From NCBI RefSeq assembly GCF_017355855.1, contig NZ_JAFEWD010000003.1, positions 496,001 through 560,000 on the forward strand: a stretch of 64,000 nt of DNA, given 5' to 3'. A program made the position numbers and the translations under genes. The stretch's first letter is position 1, and every line of letters starts with the position of its first letter. The notes under the pieces are model-generated. The model was not told the DNA's origin. It saw only the letters and a program-made list of their open reading frames with translations, and did no database searches. The stretch is from Pedobacter sp. SYSU D00535 (GTDB lineage: Bacteria > Bacteroidota > Bacteroidia > Sphingobacteriales > Sphingobacteriaceae). This document shows positions 47,267 to 56,391 of the stretch, piece after piece.

Positions 47267-48697
47267 ATGCTACTTAGACGAAATCAAATTTTAGTATTCT
47301 TTCTGCTGGTTTCCCTTTTGGGGATTTATTCCTGCGCGACTAACAAAGCCAGGGTATGGAACACCACGGCCGAACCCGAGAAGGAAATGGCGAAGCTGCG
47401 TCAACAGATTAGAGCCCCTGAGTTTAAAAAACAAGACTTTTTAATTACTAATTTCGGAGCGGTAGGCGATGGAAAAACGAAGAATACCGAAGCTTTCCGG
47501 AAGGCGATCGAGGCTTGTAATAAAAATGGTGGCGGCCGGGTGGTAGTGCCAACCGGGACTTTCCTGACAGGTGCCATCTATCTCAAAAGTAACGTGAACC
47601 TGCACATGGTGGATAGTGCAAAGATCCTGTTCAGTCGGGATCCGGCAGATTACCCCATCGTCTTTACCCGCTGGGAGGGCATGGAGCTGATGAACTATTC
47701 CTCATTTATCTATGCTTACGGTGAGAAAAATATCGCCATTACCGGAAACGGAGTGCTGGACGGAAACGCCAACAACGAATATTGGTGGTGGTGGTGCGGA
47801 GCTAAAAAGTTCGGTTGGGAACCAGGAAAGCCGCGTCAAACCGAGGCCCGCAATAAGCTGCACGAGCAAAACCACGAGCAGAGTGATCCACGGAAGCGAG
47901 TTTATGGCGATGGGCATTACCTCCGTCCCAACTTCATCCAGCCTTACAATTGCAAAAACGTTCTGATCTCGGGTGTGAAGATGATCAATTCACCGATGTG
48001 GAACATCAATCCGGTACTTTGTGAAAACGTGATCGTGGAGAAAGTGAAGATCATCTCGCACGGACCCAATAATGACGGCTGTGATCCGGAATCATGTACC
48101 AATGTGCTGATCAAAGACTGCTACTTCGATACAGGCGACGATTGTATTGCCATTAAATCCGGTCGTGATGAAGATGGGCGCCGCATAGGAAAGCCAGCAG
48201 CAAATCACATCATTGAGGGTTGCGAGATGCGCGATGGCCATGGCGGTGTAGTGATCGGCAGCGAGATTTCAGGAGGAGCGGTCAATATTTACGCCATCAA
48301 TAACACCATGGACAGTCCTAACCTGGACAGAGCCCTGCGCATCAAAACCAGTTCATCAAGAGGAGGGATCATCCAGAACGTATTTATGAAAGATACCAAA
48401 GTGGGGACCTACAAAGAGGCGGCTATCAAATTCAACATGTTTTATGAAAAGCCGGGCAACTTTATTCCGACGATCCGGAACATCTGGGTGGAGAATATGG
48501 AGGTGGAAAAAGGAGGCAAATACGGTTTGCTGTCCGCGGCCTATAAAAGTTCCCCGGTTCAGAATGTAAGATTGATTAACGTGAACATTAAAGGGGTGGA
48601 GATTCCGATGAAGGTGGACTATATCAAAAACCTCCAGTTTGAGAATGTAAGGATCAACGGTGCTCCTGCAGTTGTTCCCGATACTTTGAAGAACTAG
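47267..48697 (+). CDS. GH28 polygalacturonase-like lipoprotein with full active-site set
   Basis: A 476-residue GH28 enzyme with a lipoprotein-type leader (GIYSC, Cys23), so membrane-anchored. All classical motifs are present: NNDGCDP (Asp270), TGDDCIAIKSG (Asp291/Asp292), DGHGG (His325) and RIK (358-360). The N-terminal DFLITNFGAVGDGKTKNTEA matches the family. It is the only one of the three GH28 proteins in the window with the complete canonical active site, so it is the best candidate for standard polygalacturonase or rhamnogalacturonan hydrolase activity. It sits 4 bp before the DUF4450 gene. Confidence 0.91.
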   Translation: MLLRRNQILVFFLLVSLLGIYSCATNKARVWNTTAEPEKEMAKLRQQIRAPEFKKQDFLITNFGAVGDGKTKNTEAFRKAIEACNKNGGGRVVVPTGTFLTGAIYLKSNVNLHMVDSAKILFSRDPADYPIVFTRWEGMELMNYSSFIYAYGEKNIAITGNGVLDGNANNEYWWWWCGAKKFGWEPGKPRQTEARNKLHEQNHEQSDPRKRVYGDGHYLRPNFIQPYNCKNVLISGVKMINSPMWNINPVLCENVIVEKVKIISHGPNNDGCDPESCTNVLIKDCYFDTGDDCIAIKSGRDEDGRRIGKPAANHIIEGCEMRDGHGGVVIGSEISGGAVNIYAINNTMDSPNLDRALRIKTSSSRGGIIQNVFMKDTKVGTYKEAAIKFNMFYEKPGNFIPTIRNIWVENMEVEKGGKYGLLSAAYKSSPVQNVRLINVNIKGVEIPMKVDYIKNLQFENVRINGAPAVVPDTLKN

Positions 48698-48701
48698 TGC
48701 T

Positions 48702-51700
48702 ATGACCTTGATTTGTAAGACAGCCCTTCAATTATCCGGCGTTTTTGGTCTGGCCCTTGCATTGGTGCTTAACCCGGGCGACAGCCAGGCTCAGCAGCAG
48801 CGACCCTGGCATGGAAAAGAACGGCAGATACACTACCGCCCGGACGGTGAAGACTTTGTCCTGGCCAATGGAAAGAAACGATTTAACAGAGCCCTTTACG
48901 GGACGAATACCGGCTTTCGTGTAGAAACGGGAGATCTTCCTGAATTTGCACTGTACCTCCCGGGCATGGGCGGGAATTTGAAGTTTGGGATTATTTCCGG
49001 TGATCAGAGCCGCTGGATCATCGATGCAAAACAGATCGAAACGAGATACCGCCCCGGATCCATGCTATATAAAATTAAGGATCCCATCCTGGGAAATGGA
49101 ACCCTCCACCTCACAGTACTTGCGCAAGCCGATGCAGAGGGGGTGATTATTAAAGCAAATTTTGAAGGAGTTAAAACCGGAACGGAACTTTTTTGGGCCT
49201 TTGGTGGCGCAACTGGCAGGAAGTTTTCCCGGGAAGGAGATATAGGAGCCGACCCGGAGTCGTCCTTCTATCTCAAACCCGAGTACTGTCGGGATAACGT
49301 CTATCAGCTGAATAAAAACGCTTTTCAACTCAGCTTTGGTTTTGGGAAGGCGCTCTCGGAACAGGAGCGCCAGCTGATTTTGCAGTCGCCAGCCAAAGCA
49401 AAGGAAAGCGGGATTGCTATCGAGAAGCAGAAATCATTAGCAGGCGTATTCCCTGTAGCGTCGGTGTTGCGACTATCAGACGCAGAAGCTCAAAGTAGTC
49501 CTTTGGTTCTTGCTTCCGCGAAAGCAGGAGCAGCGCCTTTGCTGACCGGACATCTGAAGCAGGTGCAGAATAAAGACTTGTATTTTGCCATTCAGAATCC
49601 CGCTTCAGCTAAACCGTTGTCCTATACGCAGCTGGCTTCTGTTTTTACCAAAGCGGAAGAAGCCAGACAAAAGCTGGCGTCGAGAGTGAAGGTAACGACC
49701 CCCGATCCTTTCATCAATACGCTGGGCGGTGCACTTGCCGTCGCCGCTGATGGTATTTGGGAAGATCCTACCTTTTTGCATGGCGCTGTTGCCTGGCGCA
49801 TGCGCTTGAATGCCTGGAGGGGAGCCTATATCGCTGATCCGCTGGGCTGGCACGACCGGGCGCAGCGACACTTCAAAAGTTATGCTAACTCGCAGGTGAT
49901 TTCGCCCGAGACAGCTCCTGTCGTGATGGACACAGCTTTGCATCTGGCCCGTCATATTGAGAAGATGGGGACTTCCGTTTTCAGCAGCGGCTACATATCG
50001 AGGAACCCCAATGATAATACGCGCCCTCACCACTACGACATGAACCTCGTGTTCTTCGATCAGATGCTTACTCATTTCCAGTGGACAGGCGACGAGCGCT
50101 TCATCCGGGAAATGTGGCCGGTAATCAAAAGACATCTGGCCTGGGAGAAAAGAAACTTTGATCGGAATAACGACGGTTTGTACGATGCTTATGCCGCTAT
50201 CTGGGCCAGTGATGCGTTGCAGTACAGCGGTGGGGGGGTAACGCACACTTCCTCCTACAATTACCGCTCGAACAAGATTGCAGCTCAGTTGGCTAAGATC
50301 GTTGGTGAAGATCCGCGTCCTTACGAGCAGGAAGCCGAGAAAATCTTGAAGGCCATCAACTCTGTTCTCTGGATGCCTCAGCTGGGCTGGTATGCCGAGT
50401 ATAAAGATCTGCTGGGACACCAGCTGCTCCATCCTGCCGCAGGTTTATGGACAGTTTACCACGCCATAGACTCAGAGGTGCCCGATCCGTTCCAGGCTTA
50501 CCAGGCGCTGCGGTACGTGGATACGCAGATCCCGCATATTCCTATTCAGGCTACTGGCCTCCCGAATAAAAATTATTACACGCTTTCTACTACCAACTGG
50601 CAGCCGTACGACTGGTCGATCAATAACGTAGCACTAGGAGAGGTGCTGCATACCGCGCTTGCTTACTGGCAGGGCGGCCGTCCCGAAGAGGCGTATAAAC
50701 TGTGGGAAAGTATTTTGGTGGAAAGCATGTACCTGAGTTCCAGCCCGGGTGGGTTTGAGCAGCTTTCCTTCTACGATGCTATTAGGGGAGAGCTTTACCG
50801 CGATTTCGCCGATCCGATAGGCGTAGCAGGCCGAACACTGGTAGAAGGCCTTTTTGGAATCAAACCTAACGCGCTTAATGACACACTCACCATTCAGCCG
50901 GGCTTCCCTGCTGCCTGGAACTCCGCGTCTTTGAATGTTCCGGATATCGCTTTCGATTTTAAGCGCCAGGGTAGCAAAGACAGCTATACGATTCGTCCCT
51001 CTTTACCCCGGGCGATGAATTTAAAGTTCCTGGTGGCCGCAAAGAGCGACCGGGTAAAATCGGTGACTATCAACGGATCGAAGGTGAGTTGGAAGAACAA
51101 GGGAGGAGCATTGGAAATGCCACTATTGGAAGTAGCGGCAGGCAAAGCCGATAGCTACCGGATCGAGATTGAGTGGGATGGTCAGGCCATAGAATCCGCC
51201 GCACCACAGGAAGTTATCGAGCGGGCAGCACTGAAACCGCAATTTGCAAGGGCAAAGGTACAGGAGCTATTCAATCCTTATCAAAAAGGAGCGAATGAGC
51301 AGCTGAGCTTTGTGGGAGAAGGACATAAGACGGTATTTTACAAACTTCAGCAAGGTGATTTTGAATGGTGGGAGCCCGTGAATTATCAGGTGCTAAAGCC
51401 CGTAGAGATCCTGGCCGAACAGGAGCAAACTGGGCCGGTACTGACCGTCTCTTTAAAAAACCGGAATAATGAAATACGCGGCAAGCTGACTGTTAATGCA
51501 GGGAAGAAAGCCTTCACTCAGGAGCTGAAGCTGGCGCCGAACGAAAGCCGGCAGTTAGAAATCCCTGTCAGGTACGTGTCTTCGGGAACCAATGTGATCA
51601 GGTTCGAATATGCAGATGGGGCAGTGGAGGAGAGGATCACGAACTGGACAGTGGAACCTTCTGAAAAGACGAAATTTGAGCAGGTAGACTTGCGACCGGC

Positions 51701-52397
51701 ATTTAACGATGCCGTAACCAACATCTTCAAAAATAAATACTTGTCGCCGCGGCCCGAGGGCCCTACGCTGCAGCTGCCGTGGCAGGGCATCGGTAACTGG
51801 TGCTATCCTCTAACCGATGCAAATATTGACGATTCGGGATTGAGGAAGCTGGCGTCCGGGAGGAATGTCATCAGCTTACCGAACGGCGTGGCTTTGTCAA
51901 CTCCATCTGCCGCCGGCGCTAAAAACATCATTTTTACTTCGCAATGGGATAATTATCCCGATGCAGTCAGGATACCACTGAAAGGGAAATCTTCACATGC
52001 TTATATGATGCTGGCGGGCTCTACCAATCCGATGCAGTCTCGTCTTGACAACGGTGAGATCATCATTTATTATAAGGACGGAAGCTCCGAACGTCTGGCA
52101 CTCCGGAACCCCGAGACCTGGTGGCCGATTGAACAGGACTATTTTACGGATGGCTATGCCTTCACGACCGGAGCACCTAAGCCGTATCGGGTGTACCTGA
52201 AATCGGGAGAAATAAGCCGGACTTTTAAAAATTTCACGAGCATCAAGGGATACTCTAACTTTGCTATTGACGGCGGCGCTGCTACTATTTTGGATCTGCC
52301 CCTCAATCCTGACAAAGAATTGAAAGAATTGCAGCTGAAGACCCTTGCGAATGATGTGGTGATCGGCTTGATGAGCTTGACCCTGCAGAGAAAGTAA
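48702..52397 (+). CDS. DUF4450-domain putative six-hairpin glycosidase, 1231 aa
   Basis: A 1231-residue secreted protein. The N-terminal part (about 40-290) matches my recollection of DUF4450 (HYRPDGEDFVLANGKKRFNR). About 330-690 looks like an (alpha/alpha)6 barrel (DGIWEDPTFLHGAVAWRMRL; HYDMNLVFFDQMLTHFQWTG; RNNDGLYDAYAAIW). Further beta-rich domains fill the C-terminal 500 residues. This layout is like clan GH-L/GH-G inverting glycosidases, so hydrolysis of a pectin side chain is inferred; no residue can be assigned as catalytic by eye. The start is 4 bp after GH28, indicating translational coupling. A 275-residue minus-strand ORF inside it is a shadow. Confidence 0.75.
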   Translation: MTLICKTALQLSGVFGLALALVLNPGDSQAQQQRPWHGKERQIHYRPDGEDFVLANGKKRFNRALYGTNTGFRVETGDLPEFALYLPGMGGNLKFGIISGDQSRWIIDAKQIETRYRPGSMLYKIKDPILGNGTLHLTVLAQADAEGVIIKANFEGVKTGTELFWAFGGATGRKFSREGDIGADPESSFYLKPEYCRDNVYQLNKNAFQLSFGFGKALSEQERQLILQSPAKAKESGIAIEKQKSLAGVFPVASVLRLSDAEAQSSPLVLASAKAGAAPLLTGHLKQVQNKDLYFAIQNPASAKPLSYTQLASVFTKAEEARQKLASRVKVTTPDPFINTLGGALAVAADGIWEDPTFLHGAVAWRMRLNAWRGAYIADPLGWHDRAQRHFKSYANSQVISPETAPVVMDTALHLARHIEKMGTSVFSSGYISRNPNDNTRPHHYDMNLVFFDQMLTHFQWTGDERFIREMWPVIKRHLAWEKRNFDRNNDGLYDAYAAIWASDALQYSGGGVTHTSSYNYRSNKIAAQLAKIVGEDPRPYEQEAEKILKAINSVLWMPQLGWYAEYKDLLGHQLLHPAAGLWTVYHAIDSEVPDPFQAYQALRYVDTQIPHIPIQATGLPNKNYYTLSTTNWQPYDWSINNVALGEVLHTALAYWQGGRPEEAYKLWESILVESMYLSSSPGGFEQLSFYDAIRGELYRDFADPIGVAGRTLVEGLFGIKPNALNDTLTIQPGFPAAWNSASLNVPDIAFDFKRQGSKDSYTIRPSLPRAMNLKFLVAAKSDRVKSVTINGSKVSWKNKGGALEMPLLEVAAGKADSYRIEIEWDGQAIESAAPQEVIERAALKPQFARAKVQELFNPYQKGANEQLSFVGEGHKTVFYKLQQGDFEWWEPVNYQVLKPVEILAEQEQTGPVLTVSLKNRNNEIRGKLTVNAGKKAFTQELKLAPNESRQLEIPVRYVSSGTNVIRFEYADGAVEERITNWTVEPSEKTKFEQVDLRPAFNDAVTNIFKNKYLSPRPEGPTLQLPWQGIGNWCYPLTDANIDDSGLRKLASGRNVISLPNGVALSTPSAAGAKNIIFTSQWDNYPDAVRIPLKGKSSHAYMMLAGSTNPMQSRLDNGEIIIYYKDGSSERLALRNPETWWPIEQDYFTDGYAFTTGAPKPYRVYLKSGEISRTFKNFTSIKGYSNFAIDGGAATILDLPLNPDKELKELQLKTLANDVVIGLMSLTLQRK

Positions 52398-52451
52398 TAA
52401 AAGGAAGGCTTTGAATAAAAAAGTATAACTGAACAATTAAATACCAATTAC

Positions 52452-54629
52452 ATGATGACAGCTTTTGGAAGGAAACCACAGCGATTTAAAACTGCTTTAG
52501 TTCTTTTCGCGACTTTGGTGACGGTGCTTCCTGCATCGTCCCAAACGACCCCTATCAATCGTAAAGCCCTGGTCGAACGGCATACCATTGTTAATACCCG
52601 TATTGATTCGCTCGAGTCGCTTTCACTCGGTAACGGAAAGTTCGCCTTTACGGCGGATGTGACCGGTTTGCAAACATTCCCGCTGCGTTATGCCAAGGGT
52701 GTTTCCTTGGGTACACAGTCGGAGTGGGGTTGGAACAGATGGCCTGATACCGCTGGATTTAAGTTTGAAGAAACTTTGCGGGAGTATACGCTGAATGGGA
52801 AAAAGTCAAGTTACTCCGTGCAGTGGTCAGCGCCCAACACCCGCCAGAGAAACGCTTCCGACTGGTTTAGAAAGAGCGTTCATCGCCTGCAACTGGGGAA
52901 CGTAGGTTTTGATCTGTATAAAGCTGATGGTTCACTTGCCCAGCCAGCAGACATCAAAAATATCCGTCAGTCATTGAACATGTGGACCGGCGAGTTGACC
53001 AGTCATTTTACCGTAGATAATATTCCTGTCGATGTTATAACTGTTGGCCACCAGGACCAGGATCTGATTTCGGTACAAGTGAAATCAAAGCTGATTCCAA
53101 TGGGCAGATTGAAAGTACGGCTTGTTTATCCTTACCCAACCGCCGATTTTCTGGATGAGGGGGTTAACTACAAGAACCCGGAGAAGCACCAATCTTCCAT
53201 CCTGGCTAAAACCGGCGCCGGCGCAGTGGTGCAACACAAGTTGGAAGGCACCACCTATTTCACCACCTTCAGATGGAATAACGGATCTTCTATCGCTGCT
53301 ACGGCAACGCCGCACTATTTTCAAGTGAATCCGGATAAGAACAGCGAAACCCTTGAACTGAGCGTGCTATTCAGTCCTTCACAGCCAGATGTTTCTACTT
53401 TACCAGCCTTTGCTAACACCAGAGCAAACAGCAACACCAAATGGAAAGATTTTTGGATGAGCGGTGCCGCCATCGACTTTACCGGAAGTACAGATCCGCG
53501 GGCAAAGGAGCTTGAAAGAAGAGTAGTAACCTCTCAATATCTGACTAAAATTCAGTGCGCGGGCGCTTTCCCTCCACAAGAAACCGGCCTGACCTTCAAC
53601 AGCTGGTTTGGCAAGCCGCACCTGGAGATGCACTGGTGGCATGCAGTTCACTTCGCGCTGTGGGACCGCCCTCAGTTTATGGAGAAAACCCTCGATTGGT
53701 ATTTCACCGTACAGGATAAGGCGAAGGAGATTGCACAACGTCAGGGATTTAAAGGAGCAAGGTGGCAGAAAATGACCGACCATGAAGGATTGGAAAGTCC
53801 TTCCTCTGTAGGAGCGTTCATCATCTGGCAACAGCCACACCCCATCTACATGGCGGAGTTAGCTTATCGCGATGAGCAAAGCAAAGACATCCTCGAAAAA
53901 TATAAAGACATCGTTTTTCAAACTGCTGAATTCATGGCTTCTTTTCCGGCTTACGACAGTTTAAAGCAGCGTTATAACTTGGGAAAAGGTGTGATTCCGG
54001 CTCAGGAAGTTTTTAAGGCAGAAGAAACTTATAATCCCACTTACGAAGTAGCTTACTGGGATTGGGGACTGCGCATTGCTCAAAAATGGCGGGAGCGCTT
54101 AGGAATGCCGCGAAACCCTGAATGGGATGTGATCATCAATAAGCTGGCACCTTTGCCCGTACATAACGGCGTTTACTTGTCCACCGAAAATAACAAGGAT
54201 TCCTTTACGAACGAAGCCTGGTTGCGCGATCACCCATCCGTCCTCGGAGCATTAGGAATGGTTCCTGCATCACCTAAATTGGATAAAGCAACAATGACCC
54301 GCACTTTCGATACTGTCTGGAAGGTATGGCAGTGGCCGGACACCTGGGGATGGGATTTCCCGATGACAGCACTGACAGCTGCTCGTTTGGGTAAAACAGA
54401 GAAAGCAATTGACGCCCTGTTCATGAACGTACAGACAAATCGCTACCTTAAAAATGGCCACAACTACCAGGATGGTCGCTTACGCATTTACCTGCCGGGT
54501 AATGGCGGGGTACTGACAGCCGTTGCTATGATGGCCGGTGGCTGGGACGGATCTACTGGTGCGAATCCGGGATTCCCGAAGAACGGAAAGTGGAAAGTGA
54601 AATCAGAAGGCTTTAAAAAGATGCCCTAA
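52452..54629 (+). CDS. GH65/GH95-like six-hairpin glycoside hydrolase, 725 aa
   Basis: A 725-residue secreted protein. The signal peptide ends near LPASSQ. An N-terminal beta-sandwich (about 30-320) is followed by an (alpha/alpha)6-type domain with GLTFNSWFGKPHLEMHWWHA and FALWDRP near residues 373-405, typical of GH65-like folds, and a conserved WPDTWGWDFPMTALTAARLG toward the end. Charged segments such as KMTDHEGLE could hold the acid. Substrate is unknown; alpha-linked sugars of pectin are inferred. It lies 54 bp after DUF4450 and ends the block, with terminator hairpins just downstream. Confidence 0.78.
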   Translation: MMTAFGRKPQRFKTALVLFATLVTVLPASSQTTPINRKALVERHTIVNTRIDSLESLSLGNGKFAFTADVTGLQTFPLRYAKGVSLGTQSEWGWNRWPDTAGFKFEETLREYTLNGKKSSYSVQWSAPNTRQRNASDWFRKSVHRLQLGNVGFDLYKADGSLAQPADIKNIRQSLNMWTGELTSHFTVDNIPVDVITVGHQDQDLISVQVKSKLIPMGRLKVRLVYPYPTADFLDEGVNYKNPEKHQSSILAKTGAGAVVQHKLEGTTYFTTFRWNNGSSIAATATPHYFQVNPDKNSETLELSVLFSPSQPDVSTLPAFANTRANSNTKWKDFWMSGAAIDFTGSTDPRAKELERRVVTSQYLTKIQCAGAFPPQETGLTFNSWFGKPHLEMHWWHAVHFALWDRPQFMEKTLDWYFTVQDKAKEIAQRQGFKGARWQKMTDHEGLESPSSVGAFIIWQQPHPIYMAELAYRDEQSKDILEKYKDIVFQTAEFMASFPAYDSLKQRYNLGKGVIPAQEVFKAEETYNPTYEVAYWDWGLRIAQKWRERLGMPRNPEWDVIINKLAPLPVHNGVYLSTENNKDSFTNEAWLRDHPSVLGALGMVPASPKLDKATMTRTFDTVWKVWQWPDTWGWDFPMTALTAARLGKTEKAIDALFMNVQTNRYLKNGHNYQDGRLRIYLPGNGGVLTAVAMMAGGWDGSTGANPGFPKNGKWKVKSEGFKKMP

Positions 54630-54641
54630 GGTTTGGCTACC

Positions 54642-54662
54642 AGAGGTAAGAAAGCCTCTTTT
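54642..54662 (+). terminator. Small + strand hairpin after the six-hairpin glycosidase gene
   Basis: AGAGG (54642-54646) pairs with CCTCT (54655-54659), followed by TTTA. A short stem, possibly a weak terminator for the + strand operon ahead of the stronger convergent one. Confidence 0.4.
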
Positions 54663-54677
54663 ACATAGTAGACTAAA

Positions 54678-54710
54678 AAACCAAAGCCACCCATGAGGTG
54701 GCTTTGGTTT
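54678..54710. terminator. Bidirectional terminator between convergent genes
   Basis: A perfect 14-bp inverted repeat, AAACCAAAGCCACC (54678-54691) with GGTGGCTTTGGTTT (54697-54710), and a 5-base loop. On the minus strand it is followed by a T run (TTTTTTAG), so it should terminate the histidine kinase transcript and may also serve the + strand operon. Confidence 0.87.
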
Positions 54711-54748
54711 AGTATTAAGAGCGATATTTTTGACTTAAGAGCTGTTTC

Positions 54749-55927
54749 CTACTCAGGAAGGGTGATTCTGAAAGTCGTTCCTTTGCCCGGTTCACTGGCA
54801 ACGTCGATCTTTCCACCGAGTGATTGAATCTGCGTTCTGGTCATGTGGAGACCCAAACCTCTTCCTTCCTTGTCGAAGTTGAATTTTTTATACAAGCCGA
54901 AAAGCTTGTCTCCCATCGAACACAGATCCATTCCGATCCCCTGATCACTTATTGCAATCTGTAAACCTTCTTCTACTTTTTCCGCTGAAATAGTGATAAC
55001 AGGTGCCACGCCGTCTTCTGTGTATTTGATGGAGTTGCTGATAAGGTTGTAGAAAATGCTTTGCACGTAACTTTTGATTGATTTAAAATGCCTTAGCTCG
55101 TCGGGAATTTCATTCTTGATGATGGCATTAGAATCAACGATCTGCTTTTTTAGGTTATTTTTTACCGAATTGATAATATCCTGAAAGTCTAGTTCTTCAC
55201 GCTTTTCATTGATCGGTTTGCGCGAGGATAAGATGAGATTTAGATCTTGAATAATAGAATCGATAGAACTGGCCGAGTCGGATATGAAGTTGACGAGCTC
55301 GCCCGTTTCTGATGCTTCTTCGGCATAGTGAAATTTTAAGATTTCGGTTAAGCCAATAATGTTTGCGATAGGGGAGCGGAGGTTGTGCGAAACAATGTAG
55401 TTAAACTGCATCAGTTCGTTGTACTTCTGCGTAAGCTCATTCAGAAGTCCTTTGTGCTCCTTCTCCAGGGCTTTTATCGCAGAATCTCCTTTTTTCTGAT
55501 TGGAGATGTCGGTGATGAAGCCTTCAATGTCAACGCCGTCACTTTCATTTAAACTCACGCTGGCCACATCCCTGACCCATTTGACGCTACCATCCTTGCA
55601 CATGATGCGATACTCAGTCTGGACCGAACCGCCGTCTTCAGTCGCATTATAAAAAGCGGAGGAGAATAGTTGCAAATCTTCCGGATGCACCAAATCCGAC
55701 AGGTTGATCTCCAGCAACTCTTCTACCGAATACCCTGTAAGACTCAGGCATCCCTGACTCACGTAAATCATCGTCAGCTCAGGAGGGGATGTGAGTCTGT
55801 AGAACATTCCCTGGAGATTTTTAAGCAAATTCTCAGAGATCGTCAGATTTGATTTTTGGTCCTCTATTAACATTCTTTTCCCAGTTGTTAAGGTTTTTTG
55901 CAATTGGCGTTTCGCAGAACTATGCAA
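54749..55927 (-). CDS. Soluble PAS-domain sensor histidine kinase
   Basis: A 392-residue kinase without transmembrane segments. A PAS domain lies at about 40-145 (FYRLTSPPELTMIYVSQGCL; EYRIMCKDGSVKWVRDV). The dimerisation and phosphorylation helix carries His181 (FNYIVSHNLRSPIANIIG). The ATPase domain has the N box (FYNLISNSIKYTE), DQGIG at 328-332 and GRGLGL at 355-360. No response regulator gene is adjacent, so it is an orphan. It interrupts the pectin genes and is read away from PL11. Its link to pectin use is unproven. The start may be Met1 or Met19. Confidence 0.92.
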   Translation of the reverse strand: MHSSAKRQLQKTLTTGKRMLIEDQKSNLTISENLLKNLQGMFYRLTSPPELTMIYVSQGCLSLTGYSVEELLEINLSDLVHPEDLQLFSSAFYNATEDGGSVQTEYRIMCKDGSVKWVRDVASVSLNESDGVDIEGFITDISNQKKGDSAIKALEKEHKGLLNELTQKYNELMQFNYIVSHNLRSPIANIIGLTEILKFHYAEEASETGELVNFISDSASSIDSIIQDLNLILSSRKPINEKREELDFQDIINSVKNNLKKQIVDSNAIIKNEIPDELRHFKSIKSYVQSIFYNLISNSIKYTEDGVAPVITISAEKVEEGLQIAISDQGIGMDLCSMGDKLFGLYKKFNFDKEGRGLGLHMTRTQIQSLGGKIDVASEPGKGTTFRITLPE

Positions 55928-56391
55928 ATGGAGTACCAGCTCCTCTCAAAAGACAGCAATTCAGGGCCTGTCCTTACTATTTGGAAGAAATATGTGGATT
56001 TAAGGCTGTGTTAAGCAATTGTTAAGCTTTCAGCCGTCTCATTTGCTTGGATTTGCCTCAAGTTTTTAAAGACGGCTGGGGGTACTACATCCCCAAAAAT
56101 TCCCAATTGCATCCACAGTCCTGAGAAAACTGAGGAATCTGAGCACCTGCGGTTGCAGTCATCACGGCTCTACTTTCCCCGGTTGTTTTTGTAAATTTTT
56201 TATCACATCAAGTGCGGTTCTTGTAACAACTGTATTACTGCCCCCTTGCGGGATCAGGCAATTGCCGTAAAAAGAGCGTTTTAAACCGGATGAAAGGCCG
56301 AAATAGCGTCCGGGCCACAGGATACCACAGGATGTACAGCCCCGCTCATCCCGCTAACTTTAACCCTACCAATTATAAAATACTTGAGATT
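55928..56391. other. Divergent intergenic region between histidine kinase and PL11
   Basis: About 460 bp with promoters expected in both directions. It contains an inverted repeat CAGCCGTCT (56031-56039) and AGACGGCTG (56070-56078), a small GGGG...CCCC palindrome just after it, and the recurring motif CAGGATACCACAGG (56318-56331). No convincing gene is present. Confidence 0.5.
56318..56331 (+). promoter_or_regulatory. Candidate regulatory motif, copy 3
   Basis: CAGGATACCACAGG, identical over 14 bases to the copy at 9192. It lies 74 bp before the PL11 start. Assigning the PL11 start to 56392 rather than 56290 leaves this motif outside the coding region. Confidence 0.4.

Noticed and set aside
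49605-50432. 275-residue minus-strand ORF
   Set aside because: Lies wholly inside the DUF4450 coding region and has no family features; a shadow frame.
51968-51981. Another copy of the CAGGATACCACAGG motif
   Set aside because: Only 12 of 14 bases match and it lies in the middle of the DUF4450 gene; taken as chance and as a caution on the motif.
56290-56391. N-terminal extension of PL11 from the upstream ATG
   Set aside because: The 34 extra residues lack leader features, while the ATG at 56392 begins a normal signal peptide.
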